This document shows positions 1 to 6,590 of a DNA stretch of 11,169 nucleotides, one piece after another; position 1 is the first letter of the stretch; each line of letters starts with the position of its first letter. The DNA lies in contig JAIFNF010000027.1 of NCBI GenBank assembly GCA_020047885.1, positions 1-11,169 of the forward strand, written 5' to 3'. The translations under genes were made by a program, and so were the position numbers. The notes beneath the pieces are model-generated. The model searched no databases. It was given only the letters and a program-made list of their open reading frames with translations, and had not been told where the DNA came from. Source of the DNA: Gammaproteobacteria bacterium (lineage in GTDB: Bacteria > Pseudomonadota > Gammaproteobacteria > Competibacterales > Competibacteraceae).

Positions 1-69
1 CCGTTCGACTTGCATGTGTTAGGCATGCCGCCAGCGTTCAATCTGAGCCAGGATCAAACTCTTCAGTTT
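1..69 (-). rRNA. rrs: 16S ribosomal RNA gene, 5' end only (partial)
   Basis: The reverse complement reads as the universally conserved 16S 5' end, including the 27F primer site (AGAGTTTGATCCTGGCTCAG) followed by the gammaproteobacterial-type continuation up to the GTCGAACGG stretch. The mature 5' end is placed at base 69 by comparison with E. coli 16S, which begins AAATTGAAGAGTTTG; here it is AAACTGAAGAGTTTG. Only about 69 of some 1,500 bases are present, because the gene runs leftward off the window. An rRNA leader with promoters lies directly upstream, so this is the head of an rRNA operon and not an isolated fragment. Confidence 0.97.
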
Positions 70-184
70 AATCTCTCTCAATACTTCAATATCTTCCGCA
101 AGCTTCCCTTAATTTACATCAAAGAAAGACTTGCTATTAGCTCTTTTCAGAAACCGCAAGCCTCTCCCTCAACAACCTTTTGAA

Positions 185-197
185 TTCGTAAAGAGCG
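185..197 (-). promoter_or_regulatory. boxA-like rRNA antitermination site
   Basis: The minus strand reads CGCTCTTTACGAA, matching 10 of 13 positions of the E. coli rRNA boxA (TGCTCTTTAACAA), including the CTCTTT core. A small GGGT/ACCC hairpin (197-207, loop of three) lies immediately upstream on the transcript, in the place where boxB sits in E. coli leaders. In that system boxA RNA recruits NusB-S10 and the antitermination complex. The position in the leader supports the call. Confidence 0.6.
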
Positions 198-264
198 GGT
201 ACTACCCCTAAATTAACACTGTGCTTTCCTTGGCATCTCTTCGATCCGAACCAAGCGGTGAAGA

Positions 265-301
265 GAGGGTAACTATAAATCATTTTTAAATCTTTTTGCA
301 A
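265..301 (-). promoter_or_regulatory. candidate rRNA operon P2 promoter
   Basis: On the minus strand there is TTGCAA (296-301), an 18-base spacer and TATAGT (272-277), five of six matches to the -10 consensus. It sits about 110 bases downstream of P1, as tandem rRNA promoters usually do. The surrounding DNA is very AT-rich. Another -10-like GATAAT lies at 332-337 but has no good -35 partner. The call rests on position and boxes only. Confidence 0.5.
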
Positions 302-378
302 GGATTCTGAAATATTTTTTCAAACTTTCATATTATCCCGCTGCCTTTTTGCGGCGAACTGCATTTGCCGCTCAAGGA

Positions 379-431
379 AGGGCGCATTATAGGGAAGGAA
401 TTCAGGGCGTCAAGTAAAATCTCAAAATACT
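379..431 (-). promoter_or_regulatory. rRNA operon P1 promoter, sigma-70, with AT-rich upstream element
   Basis: On the minus strand there is a -35 TTGACG (408-413), a 16-base spacer and a perfect -10 TATAAT (386-391). The bases just after the -10 are GCGCCC (380-385), a GC-rich discriminator. In the known biology of rRNA promoters this feature makes open complexes unstable and sensitive to ppGpp/DksA and initiating nucleotide. The AT-rich bases upstream of the -35 (414-431) resemble an UP element. Initiation is inferred near base 379. The near-consensus boxes, the position and the adjoining 16S gene make this a strong call. Confidence 0.9.
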
Positions 432-546
432 TCACCCGACCTCATCAGTAGCGGGGTTGCAAGGGTTGTAGCGATAGATGCTGACTGGCGCGATGCTGCT
501 TACAATGGCGATCCAGTTCCTCACATTTAGAGGTCATCAACCTCCC

Positions 547-1470
547 GTGACCCACCCAACTTCACAGCTTTCCCTTCAATTTCTAGCGCCACGCTACTGG
601 CCGATCTGGCTCGGGCTGGGTGCCATGAGGCTCATGATGATATTGCCATTTCGCTGGCAACTACACTTGGGCTGCTGGATCGGGCGAGCGTTTGGACGGC
701 TGGCCCCCCGTCGCCGGCGCATTGCGGAAACCAATCTGGCGCTATGCTTCCCGGAACTCACAGCCGCCCAACGTGCGACATGGCTCCAGGAACACTTTAC
801 CTCGCTGGGTATCGGCCTCTTCGAAGTCGCGATGGCCTGGTGGCAGCCAGATGAAAAATTGCGCAGTCTGGCGCAGGTCAAGGGTGCCGAACATCTGCAG
901 CAGGCCATGGCGCGTGGCAAGGGCGTGATTCTACTCACCGGCCATTTCACTACACTGGAACTGGGCGCACGTTTGATGACCCTCCAGCAGCCGTTCCACG
1001 CGATGTACCGAAAGCATAAGAACCCACTCTATGAAAACGCCCAGCGTCGCCAACGCGAATGGCGTTGCCGGTTGCCGCCGCTACCCCATGAGGACTTACG
1101 GGGTCTGTTGCACGCTTTCAAGCGGGGACATGCGGTCTGGTATGCGCCCGATCAGGATCATGGGCTTCGCAACAGCGTCTTCGCGTCATTTTTCGGTGTT
1201 CCAGCCTGCACGCTGGTTGCGACCTCGCGGCTGGCTGCACTGAGCGGGGCAGCGGTCGTCCCCTATTTCCCCCGGCGTCTGCCGGGAACAGCGGGCTATG
1301 AAATCGTAATCCTGCCGGCGCTGGAGAACTTTCCGGGCGATGATCCCGTTGCCGACGCCCGACGCATTAATGAGTTGCTGGAACACTACATCCGCCAAGC
1401 CCCAGAGCAATACCTGTGGGTGCATCGCCGCTTCAAAACGCGCCCTCCCGGTGAACCTGGCTTTTATTGA
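547..1470 (+). CDS. lpxL: lipid A biosynthesis lauroyl (late) acyltransferase LpxL
   Basis: Inner-membrane acyltransferase that moves an acyl chain from acyl-ACP to Kdo2-lipid IVA, forming a secondary acyloxyacyl chain of lipid A. With a GTG start at 547 the protein is 307 residues, the usual family length (E. coli LpxL has 306). A hydrophobic segment follows the PRYW motif near residue 15. The HX4(D/E) catalytic motif is HFTTLE at about 133-138. The family motif YAPDQD occurs at about 199-204, and WVHRRFKTRP stands near the C-terminus. An upstream ATG at 478 would add 23 residues with no family counterpart. GTG 547 has an AGAGGT 12 bases before it, and the PRYW distance matches E. coli. A -10-like TACAAT at 501-506 could serve this shorter form, but its -35 is poor. 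The gene diverges from the rRNA operon. LpxM or LpxP specificity cannot be excluded. Confidence 0.9.
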   Translation: MTHPTSQLSLQFLAPRYWPIWLGLGAMRLMMILPFRWQLHLGCWIGRAFGRLAPRRRRIAETNLALCFPELTAAQRATWLQEHFTSLGIGLFEVAMAWWQPDEKLRSLAQVKGAEHLQQAMARGKGVILLTGHFTTLELGARLMTLQQPFHAMYRKHKNPLYENAQRRQREWRCRLPPLPHEDLRGLLHAFKRGHAVWYAPDQDHGLRNSVFASFFGVPACTLVATSRLAALSGAAVVPYFPRRLPGTAGYEIVILPALENFPGDDPVADARRINELLEHYIRQAPEQYLWVHRRFKTRPPGEPGFY

Positions 1471-1471
1471 T

Positions 1472-2440
1472 TCATCCAGGAATCCGCAGGCGCTGAACCG
1501 CGTGTAGAACTTCAGGGACTGCGGGCGGAATACCTTTATCGCCGAGATTGATAATGCGCTCAGGCGTTGAACCAATGACTCCGGTCAACCGGGGTGCAGT
1601 CTCGATATACAGTGCTACGGTCGGTCGCCCCAGCGCCGCGGCCAAATGGCTCAAGCCGGTATCCATCCCCACCACGACCCGAGCGCCGGCCAGCACTCCG
1701 GTCAATGCATTAATATTTAGCTTTGGCAGGATCTCCGCACCGCTGGCACCGGCAATGGCTTCAGCCATCCGGCGCTCGGCTGGACTGCCCCAGGGCAGGA
1801 CCGCGGTAAGATGTTCTCCCGCCAAAGCCTGAATTAACGCGGTCCAATGCTCACGAGGCCAGCATTTATTAACCCGGCTCGCACCGTGCAGGCACACCAC
1901 ATAGTCAGCAGGTAGTCCCGGCAATAGCGATCTAGACGCACTAATCCCGTAATCCGGTAATCCCATCGGGATCGGGTATCCTAGGGCGCGGGCGGCCAGT
2001 TCCCGATTACGATTTACGGCGTGTTGGTCACGGGGAACCGGGCAGGTTACGTCATACCACCAGGCTGCCAGCGGTTCGCGGGCGCTGGCGCGATCCAGAC
2101 CGTAGCGGGTGCCTCGCGCAACCCGGCACAGTAATGCGCTTTTCAGCAGTCCCTGACTGTCGAGGATGTAGTCATAGCGATCACGGCCCAGCGCGGTTCG
2201 AAATTCGGCAAACTCCCGCCAGACCCGTGGTTGCAGCAGATTTCGCCGCCAGCGCCGCAAGGCTACTGGAATCACGCGATGCACCGCCGGATGGAGAGCG
2301 GGAATGGCCGTGAAATTTTCCTCGACCAGCCAATCAATTATCAGCTCCGGACGTGCTTGGCGGATATCACTGACCGCGGGCAGCATATGGACGACATCCC
2401 CCAGGGACGATGTCTTGACAATCAATAATCGCTTAAACAC
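1472..2440 (-). CDS. waaC: ADP-heptose:LPS heptosyltransferase I WaaC
   Basis: GT9 (GT-B fold) cytoplasmic enzyme that adds the first L-glycero-D-manno-heptose to Kdo2-lipid A. The N-terminal LLIVKTSSLGD motif carries the catalytic-region Asp (residue 15). The segments around WLVEENF and IPVALRRWRR match WaaC closely. K192 lies in VNKCWP, and the nucleotide-sugar loop GMDTGLSHLAAALGRP is at about 258-273. I chose GTG at 2440: it has AGGA nine bases upstream and gives 322 residues, like E. coli WaaC (319). An ATG at 2530 would add 30 residues without family match and would overlap the divergent gene. The loop after the donor site (LYIETAPRLTG) departs from the more usual GxTDP form. The gene ends one base from lpxL, tail to tail. 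It is separated from the other heptosyltransferase genes by strand, so it is probably its own transcript. Confidence 0.94.
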   Translation of the reverse strand: MFKRLLIVKTSSLGDVVHMLPAVSDIRQARPELIIDWLVEENFTAIPALHPAVHRVIPVALRRWRRNLLQPRVWREFAEFRTALGRDRYDYILDSQGLLKSALLCRVARGTRYGLDRASAREPLAAWWYDVTCPVPRDQHAVNRNRELAARALGYPIPMGLPDYGISASRSLLPGLPADYVVCLHGASRVNKCWPREHWTALIQALAGEHLTAVLPWGSPAERRMAEAIAGASGAEILPKLNINALTGVLAGARVVVGMDTGLSHLAAALGRPTVALYIETAPRLTGVIGSTPERIINLGDKGIPPAVPEVLHAVQRLRIPG

Positions 2441-2543
2441 ACTGCCTGTTCCTGAAAACGGATGAAAAAAGTGAAAAAGTGGCTTGGGCGATGCGTTCTC
2501 CGTTTCTGAAGCCATCAGACAGCGGCGCAACGCTGAGTCAGCA

Positions 2544-2573
2544 TTGTTAATCCGAGTAATTGGGATTCGTCAA
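2544..2573 (-). promoter_or_regulatory. candidate waaC promoter with inverted repeat in its spacer
   Basis: On the minus strand there is TTGACG (2568-2573, five of six matches), an 18-base spacer and TAACAA (2544-2549, a weak -10). Transcription would begin near 2537, leaving a leader of roughly 100 bases before the GTG at 2440. The spacer region contains an inverted repeat, AATCC (2549-2553) and GGATT (2563-2567), nine bases apart, which could be an operator. No equally good promoter is visible for the divergent waaL. Confidence 0.35.
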
Positions 2574-2597
2574 GGGTCCGAGGGAGCCAGATTGTTA

Positions 2598-3839
2598 ATG
2601 AGACCCTGTTTCGCGCAGGCTGACCGGACAGCCAAGATTATGCTGGTGGCATCCGTATTTTCCATCCCCATGCCGACCGCGTGGACGAGCATTTTGATCC
2701 CGGTCGGTCTGGTCTGCTGGCTGGCCGCTGGTGAATATGGCGAACGCTGGCGACTGATTCGTAACCATCCTGGTGCAATGGCGGCTCTTCTGCTCTTCTC
2801 CCTTTACGGGTTGGCTATGCTTTATAGCGTGGCTTCCTTTGGAGAGGCCCTGGCCGGCTGGATGAAGTATTCGAAGCTGCTGCTCATCCCGGTCGTGATC
2901 AGTCTGCTGAGCGACGAAACCTGGCGCTACCGGGCGAGAGAAGCGTTTTTCTGGGCGATGCTGGTGGTGCTTGCGGTTTGCTATCTGAGGTGGCTCGGAC
3001 TCATTCCCCATGAAGATACCGCGAAAGGTTATTACGCCTTCAAGGGGCGCATCGCTGACAGCATTTTTATGGCCTTTTTTACCTACCTGGCGCTACAGCG
3101 GTCGCTTTCCGACCCATCGCGACGCTGGCTTTGGCGAACGGTGGCTCTGCTGGCGGCTGTCTGCGTGTTGTTCCTGATCAACGGTCGAACCGGACAACTA
3201 TTATTGCCCTGCCTGATGCTCCTGTTGATATGGACGCATCGGCGCGCAACGCGGGACGTGGCGGCGGGCGTGGTGATTGCTCTGGTTATGGCCTCGATTT
3301 TTCAACTGGCGGACGGTCATTTTCCACAGGCGCGGATCTTCCAAATCGCTCAGGAAATTCAAACCCATCAACCCCAGGGTGCTGAAGCGGAATGGACCTC
3401 TTCGGGTCTGCGTCTGGAATTTTATCGCAATACCCTGGCGCTGATCCGCGAACACCCCTGGCTGGGTTGGGGGACGGGCAGCTTCCCATCGGTGTATGCC
3501 GAGTACGCGGCACAGCAGGGTTTCGCCCTGACCCAACTGGGTCAACCCCATAATGAATACCTGCTCACCATGCAGCAACTCGGCCTGGCAGGTCTGGTTG
3601 TCCTGCTGCTGATGGGTTGGCGACACTGGCAAGCCGCCCGCGATGTGCCGCCGGTCGATGGCGATAGCTTGCGGGCACTGATCCTGACCATCGGCATCGG
3701 CGGACTACTCAATTCCCTGCTCTTCGATTCCGGTGAAGGGCGCTTTTATTGTTTGTTAGCTGGTGTTTATCTTAGCGGTTGGCGACCGGGAAGCTCGCCG
3801 GGAAGCTCGCCGGGAAGCTCGCCGGGAAGCTCGCCGTGA
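2598..3839 (+). CDS. waaL: O-antigen ligase family protein (WaaL-like, Wzy_C domain)
   Basis: Polytopic inner-membrane protein that transfers undecaprenyl-linked O-antigen to lipid A-core on the periplasmic side. With ATG 2598 (AGGGAG 11 bases upstream) it has 413 residues, normal for the family. It shows many hydrophobic segments. The INGRTGQ motif is at about 194-200, followed by a periplasmic loop with conserved Arg residues (about R272 and R277), then GWGTG (290-294) and the PHNEYL motif (317-322), whose His is characteristic of Wzy_C ligases. An ATG at 2484 would add 38 polar residues unlike the family. The C-terminus ends in four GSSP repeats encoded by a 12-bp tandem repeat, an oddity probably added by repeat expansion. 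The stop overlaps the next gene's GTG by four bases. Its place among core genes favours ligase over Wzy polymerase. Confidence 0.85.
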   Translation: MRPCFAQADRTAKIMLVASVFSIPMPTAWTSILIPVGLVCWLAAGEYGERWRLIRNHPGAMAALLLFSLYGLAMLYSVASFGEALAGWMKYSKLLLIPVVISLLSDETWRYRAREAFFWAMLVVLAVCYLRWLGLIPHEDTAKGYYAFKGRIADSIFMAFFTYLALQRSLSDPSRRWLWRTVALLAAVCVLFLINGRTGQLLLPCLMLLLIWTHRRATRDVAAGVVIALVMASIFQLADGHFPQARIFQIAQEIQTHQPQGAEAEWTSSGLRLEFYRNTLALIREHPWLGWGTGSFPSVYAEYAAQQGFALTQLGQPHNEYLLTMQQLGLAGLVVLLLMGWRHWQAARDVPPVDGDSLRALILTIGIGGLLNSLLFDSGEGRFYCLLAGVYLSGWRPGSSPGSSPGSSPGSSP

Positions 3840-3871
3840 AGCTCACCGTGAAGCTCACCGGGAAGCTCTCC
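3788..3871 (+). repeat. 12-bp tandem repeat, seven units, across the waaL / glycosyltransferase junction
   Basis: Seven consecutive 12-base units are visible. Units 1-4 (3788-3835) are identical, GGGAAGCTCGCC. Units 5 and 6 (3836-3859) are both GTGAAGCTCACC. Unit 7 (3860-3871) is GGGAAGCTCTCC and leads into the conserved glycosyltransferase start. The waaL frame reads units 1-4 as GSSP repeats and stops at the TGA inside unit 5. The frame of the next gene reads GKLA, VKLT and GKLS. Since 12 is a multiple of three, copy-number change would keep both frames. Confidence 0.95.
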
Positions 3872-4681
3872 ATCATCGTCACCACCTACCAGCGCCCCCG
3901 CGCTCTGGATAAGGTGCTGGCCAGTCTGGCGATGCAGACCATTCCGTTCCATGAACTTGTCGTTGCCGATGATGGTTCCGGCCCGGAAACTGCCGATCTG
4001 ATTCAACAATGGCAGGCGCGTTGTCCGGTTCCGCTGCGCCATGTCTGGCAGGAAGACCAGGGCTTTCGCGCTGCTGCCGCCCGCAACCGTGCTGTAGCGG
4101 CCAGTGAGGGCGATTACCTAGTGTTCTTGGATGGTGACTGCTTGGTATTTCCCGACTTTGTTGCCCGCCACTTGGCGCTGGCGGAATCGGGCTATCTGGT
4201 GATCGGCAGCCGCCTCCTGCTCAGTCGGGAAATGACCAAACAGGTGGAAGCAGGTTCGATCCTGCCGCTGAACTGGGGTTGGCGGGACTGGTGGCGCGTT
4301 CGCCAAGCCAAGCAGGTGAACCGCATTTTTCCCCTGCTACGCCTGCCGGGGCAAAGCTGGCGCCGGTTGCGGCCCTGGCGCTGGCAAGGCGTTCGCACCT
4401 TTAACTTGGGCGTATGGCGTCGCGATTTTGAACGGGCCAACGGCTTCGATGAGACCTTTCAGGGTTGGGGCCATGAGGACGCTGATTTGGCGGTGCGGCT
4501 CCAACACACGGGCATCCGCCGCAAGGATGGCCAGTTCGCCGTACCCGTACTCCATTTGTGGCACCCCGAAAATGATCGTCGTCAGGAAGTCGAAAACCAG
4601 CGCCGCCTGCGCCAGCGCCTCGATGACCGCGCCGGCATACGCGCTGAACTTGGCCTCGATCGCTATCGAAACGGCGGATGA
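3836..4681 (+). CDS. family 2 glycosyltransferase, LPS core/O-antigen region
   Basis: Cytoplasmic GT-A glycosyltransferase, probably adding a sugar to the LPS core; donor and acceptor are unknown. From the GTG at 3836 it has 281 residues. It opens with the GT2 signature LSIIVTTYQRP, then ADDGS (44-48), RNRAVAAS and the DxD metal/nucleotide-sugar motif DGD (99-101). The C-terminal half has NGFDE and GWGHEDADL (210-218), as in enzymes with a Glyco_transf_7C-like C-terminal part. I chose GTG 3836 because it overlaps the waaL stop as GTGA, a typical coupling arrangement. A second GTG at 3848 and a TTG at 3779 are in frame; the TTG form would add 19 residues of GKLA repeats. The stop overlaps the next start as ATGA. 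The family is clear; the exact function is not. Confidence 0.88.
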   Translation: MKLTVKLTGKLSIIVTTYQRPRALDKVLASLAMQTIPFHELVVADDGSGPETADLIQQWQARCPVPLRHVWQEDQGFRAAAARNRAVAASEGDYLVFLDGDCLVFPDFVARHLALAESGYLVIGSRLLLSREMTKQVEAGSILPLNWGWRDWWRVRQAKQVNRIFPLLRLPGQSWRRLRPWRWQGVRTFNLGVWRRDFERANGFDETFQGWGHEDADLAVRLQHTGIRRKDGQFAVPVLHLWHPENDRRQEVENQRRLRQRLDDRAGIRAELGLDRYRNGG

Positions 4682-5796
4682 CTATGCTCCCGGTTCCTGA
4701 CGCCGTGCTGCTGATCGCCATGCGCCAGATCGGCGATGTGCTGCTGATCACCCCCTTGCTGCGTTCCCTGCGCCGCGCCTGGCCCCAGACACGCATTGAT
4801 GTTCTGGTCTTCGCTAATAAGGGCGACATACTGGAAGGTAATCCGGATTGCAACGAAGTCCTCACCGTTTCAGAAAAACCGGATTTAGTGGAATATCGGT
4901 ATTTGGCGCGGCGGATCTGGCGGCGCTACGATCTGGCGGTCAATACGCTGGCCGGGGATCGCCCCCATCTCATCGCTTTACTGGCGGCTCGGCACCGGGT
5001 CGGGCCGATCTACGAACGGAACTGGAAAAGTCTCTGGAAACGGATGGTTAACCGGCAGTGGGTCTGGCTGGACAATGTTTCTACGCACACCATCATCCAG
5101 AACCTGGAATTGCTCGGTTGTCTGGAAATTACGCCCTGCTATGACGTAGTCTCGCCCTATGATCCTGCTGCTGAAACCACGTTAGATGCCCTGTTGCCTT
5201 TCCCATGGCGGGAAATGCCCTATGCCGTACTGCATCTCCAGCCGAACTGGCGCTATAAACAATGGAGTCCACACGGCTGGCGGACGCTGATGGCGCATTT
5301 GGGAGAGCGCGGTCTGCGCATAGTCCTTACGGGTGGGCCGAATCCTGAAGAAATGGCTCTGGCTCAGGCCATGGCGCAAACCTTACCGGCCACCGCAACC
5401 AGTTTGGCCGGACAGGTTGGGTTCGGCGTCCTGTCTCGCCTGCTCACTGGAGCGGCTTGCTACGTCGGTCCGGATACGGCGATGACTCATTTGGCCGCTG
5501 CTTGCGGCGTTCCCACGCTGGCGCTCTATGGCCCCAGTAATCCCGTAAAGTGGGGACCGTGGCCGCAGGGCGCGACTGCGGATAAAAGTCCCTGGCGGAT
5601 GCTGGCTCAACCTTGGCAGCGACAGGGTAATGTTCTGCTATTACAAGGTGCGCAACCCCCCGAGCGGTCGGAGTGTCTGCCCTGCCATGAAGAGGGTTGC
5701 GACCGGCATAAAGGTAGTCATAGCCGCTGCCTGGACATTTTGTCCGCGGAACGGGTCATTGAAGCGCTGGATGCACTGATCGGGAAACCCGGTTAG
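4678..5796 (+). CDS. waaQ: family 9 heptosyltransferase, WaaQ-type (putative heptosyltransferase III)
   Basis: GT9 enzyme expected to add a heptose (or related sugar) branch to the LPS core in the cytoplasm. In its 372 residues, the N-terminal LLIAMRQIGDVLLITP (11-26) matches the WaaQ subgroup better than WaaC or WaaF. Asp20 occupies the catalytic-region position. RYKQWSPHGW (192-201) carries the donor-site Lys, and GPDTAMTHLAAACGVP (264-279) is the nucleotide-sugar loop. Near the C-terminus there is a Cys cluster (C333, C336, C341, C351) with CLPC and a nearby His, an arrangement seen in a number of GT9 proteins that might bind metal; that is inference. ATG 4678 overlaps the previous stop as ATGA, pointing to translational coupling. 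The acceptor cannot be read from sequence, so a heptosyltransferase of other specificity remains possible. Confidence 0.82.
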   Translation: MTMLPVPDAVLLIAMRQIGDVLLITPLLRSLRRAWPQTRIDVLVFANKGDILEGNPDCNEVLTVSEKPDLVEYRYLARRIWRRYDLAVNTLAGDRPHLIALLAARHRVGPIYERNWKSLWKRMVNRQWVWLDNVSTHTIIQNLELLGCLEITPCYDVVSPYDPAAETTLDALLPFPWREMPYAVLHLQPNWRYKQWSPHGWRTLMAHLGERGLRIVLTGGPNPEEMALAQAMAQTLPATATSLAGQVGFGVLSRLLTGAACYVGPDTAMTHLAAACGVPTLALYGPSNPVKWGPWPQGATADKSPWRMLAQPWQRQGNVLLLQGAQPPERSECLPCHEEGCDRHKGSHSRCLDILSAERVIEALDALIGKPG

Positions 5797-5798
5797 CC

Positions 5799-6590
5799 AT
5801 GCCTGTTGTCAGCGCCACGTCATGCCCATCCATCGGCGTCGCCATCATCACCAAAAATGCCGCAACACATCTGGATGCCTGCCTGGCCGCAGTGCGCAGT
5901 TTCGCCACCGACATCGTGGTGCTGGATTCAGGTAGCACCGACCAGACACTGGCCATTGCCCGCCGACACGGTGCTCGCATCTTTGAAAATAGCGATTGGC
6001 CAGGTTTCGGCTGCCAGAAGAATCTGGCGATTTCCCACTTGGAAACCGACTGGATTCTGTCCTTGGACGCTGATGAGATCGTGAGTGCGGAGCTGGCGCA
6101 GGCTATCGTTCAAGCGGTTCAGGAGGGGCGACATGAAGTGTACCGCCTGTCGCGGCTGTCGAATTTTTGCGGGCGCTGGATGCACTACAGCGGCTGGCGG
6201 CCGGACGATGTTGAGCGACTGTTTCGGGGGGAGCAGGCGCGTTTTTCCGACGACCTGGTGCATGAAAAATTGTTGTTTTCCGGTTTCGCTCCGGTACTCG
6301 CCGGGGTGTTGATGCATTACTCGTTCGATAATCTGGACGAGGTGATCGACAAGATGAACCGTTACTCCTCAGCGGGCGCGACGCAGCGTCATCAGCGAGG
6401 TCAGGGCAGCGGCGGAATGGCGGGCGTTATTCTGAAAACACTCTGGTCGTTTATCCGAACTTATATTCTGCGGCGCGGCTTTCTGGATGGCCGCGAAGGC
6501 TTCATTCTGGCGGTGGCCAATGCCGAGGGGACGTTCTACCGCCAATTAAAGCTGATGTATCTGACTGAGAAGAGCCGTCAGTTGCGTTAA
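5799..6590 (+). CDS. family 2 glycosyltransferase, WaaE/KdtX type (LPS inner core)
   Basis: Cytoplasmic GT-A enzyme of the group that includes WaaE of Serratia/Klebsiella, a beta-1,4-glucosyltransferase acting on inner-core heptose I. The 263 residues show VAIITKN (14-20), DSGSTD (43-48), the group-typical DWPGFGCQKN (66-75) and LSLDADE with the DxD at 90-92. Further on are a VHE motif (154-156) and a C-terminal RRGFLDGREGF stretch that is conserved in this group. ATG 5799 starts two bases after the previous stop, without a strong Shine-Dalgarno, so coupling to the upstream gene is likely. The last 45 bases overlap the 3' end of waaF on the other strand. The sugar added is inferred from relatives and not proven. 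It is the last gene of the rightward operon, and no terminator is visible. Confidence 0.85.
   Translation: MPVVSATSCPSIGVAIITKNAATHLDACLAAVRSFATDIVVLDSGSTDQTLAIARRHGARIFENSDWPGFGCQKNLAISHLETDWILSLDADEIVSAELAQAIVQAVQEGRHEVYRLSRLSNFCGRWMHYSGWRPDDVERLFRGEQARFSDDLVHEKLLFSGFAPVLAGVLMHYSFDNLDEVIDKMNRYSSAGATQRHQRGQGSGGMAGVILKTLWSFIRTYILRRGFLDGREGFILAVANAEGTFYRQLKLMYLTEKSRQLR

Larger units (their letters stand above)
70..379 (-). other. rRNA operon leader (external transcribed spacer)
   Basis: This stretch of about 310 bases lies between the inferred P1 start and the mature 16S 5' end and holds no protein gene. It is AT-rich near 270-340, where a second promoter is likely, and contains a boxA-like site near 190. 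A short inverted repeat at 352-369 (CGGCGAA / TTTGCCG on the + strand) could form a hairpin early in the leader RNA. I could not identify the RNase III processing stem, because its partner would lie beyond the 16S gene, outside the window. Confidence 0.75.

Noticed and set aside
594..950. 118-codon minus-strand open frame within lpxL
   Set aside because: It is antisense to a well-supported LpxL and has no recognisable product.
2484..2597. N-terminal extension of waaL from ATG 2484 and of waaC from ATG 2530
   Set aside because: Both extensions are polar, lack family counterparts and would overlap each other on opposite strands; the starts at 2598 and 2440 have Shine-Dalgarno-like sequences and give normal family lengths.
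3788..3871. CRISPR-like repeat
   Set aside because: Units are 12 bases with no spacers, coding in both overlapping genes; this is a simple tandem repeat.
3767..4042. Minus-strand open frame reading GELP repeats through the 12-bp repeat
   Set aside because: The repeat keeps several frames open by its composition. The frame is antisense to the glycosyltransferase N-terminus and has no family match.
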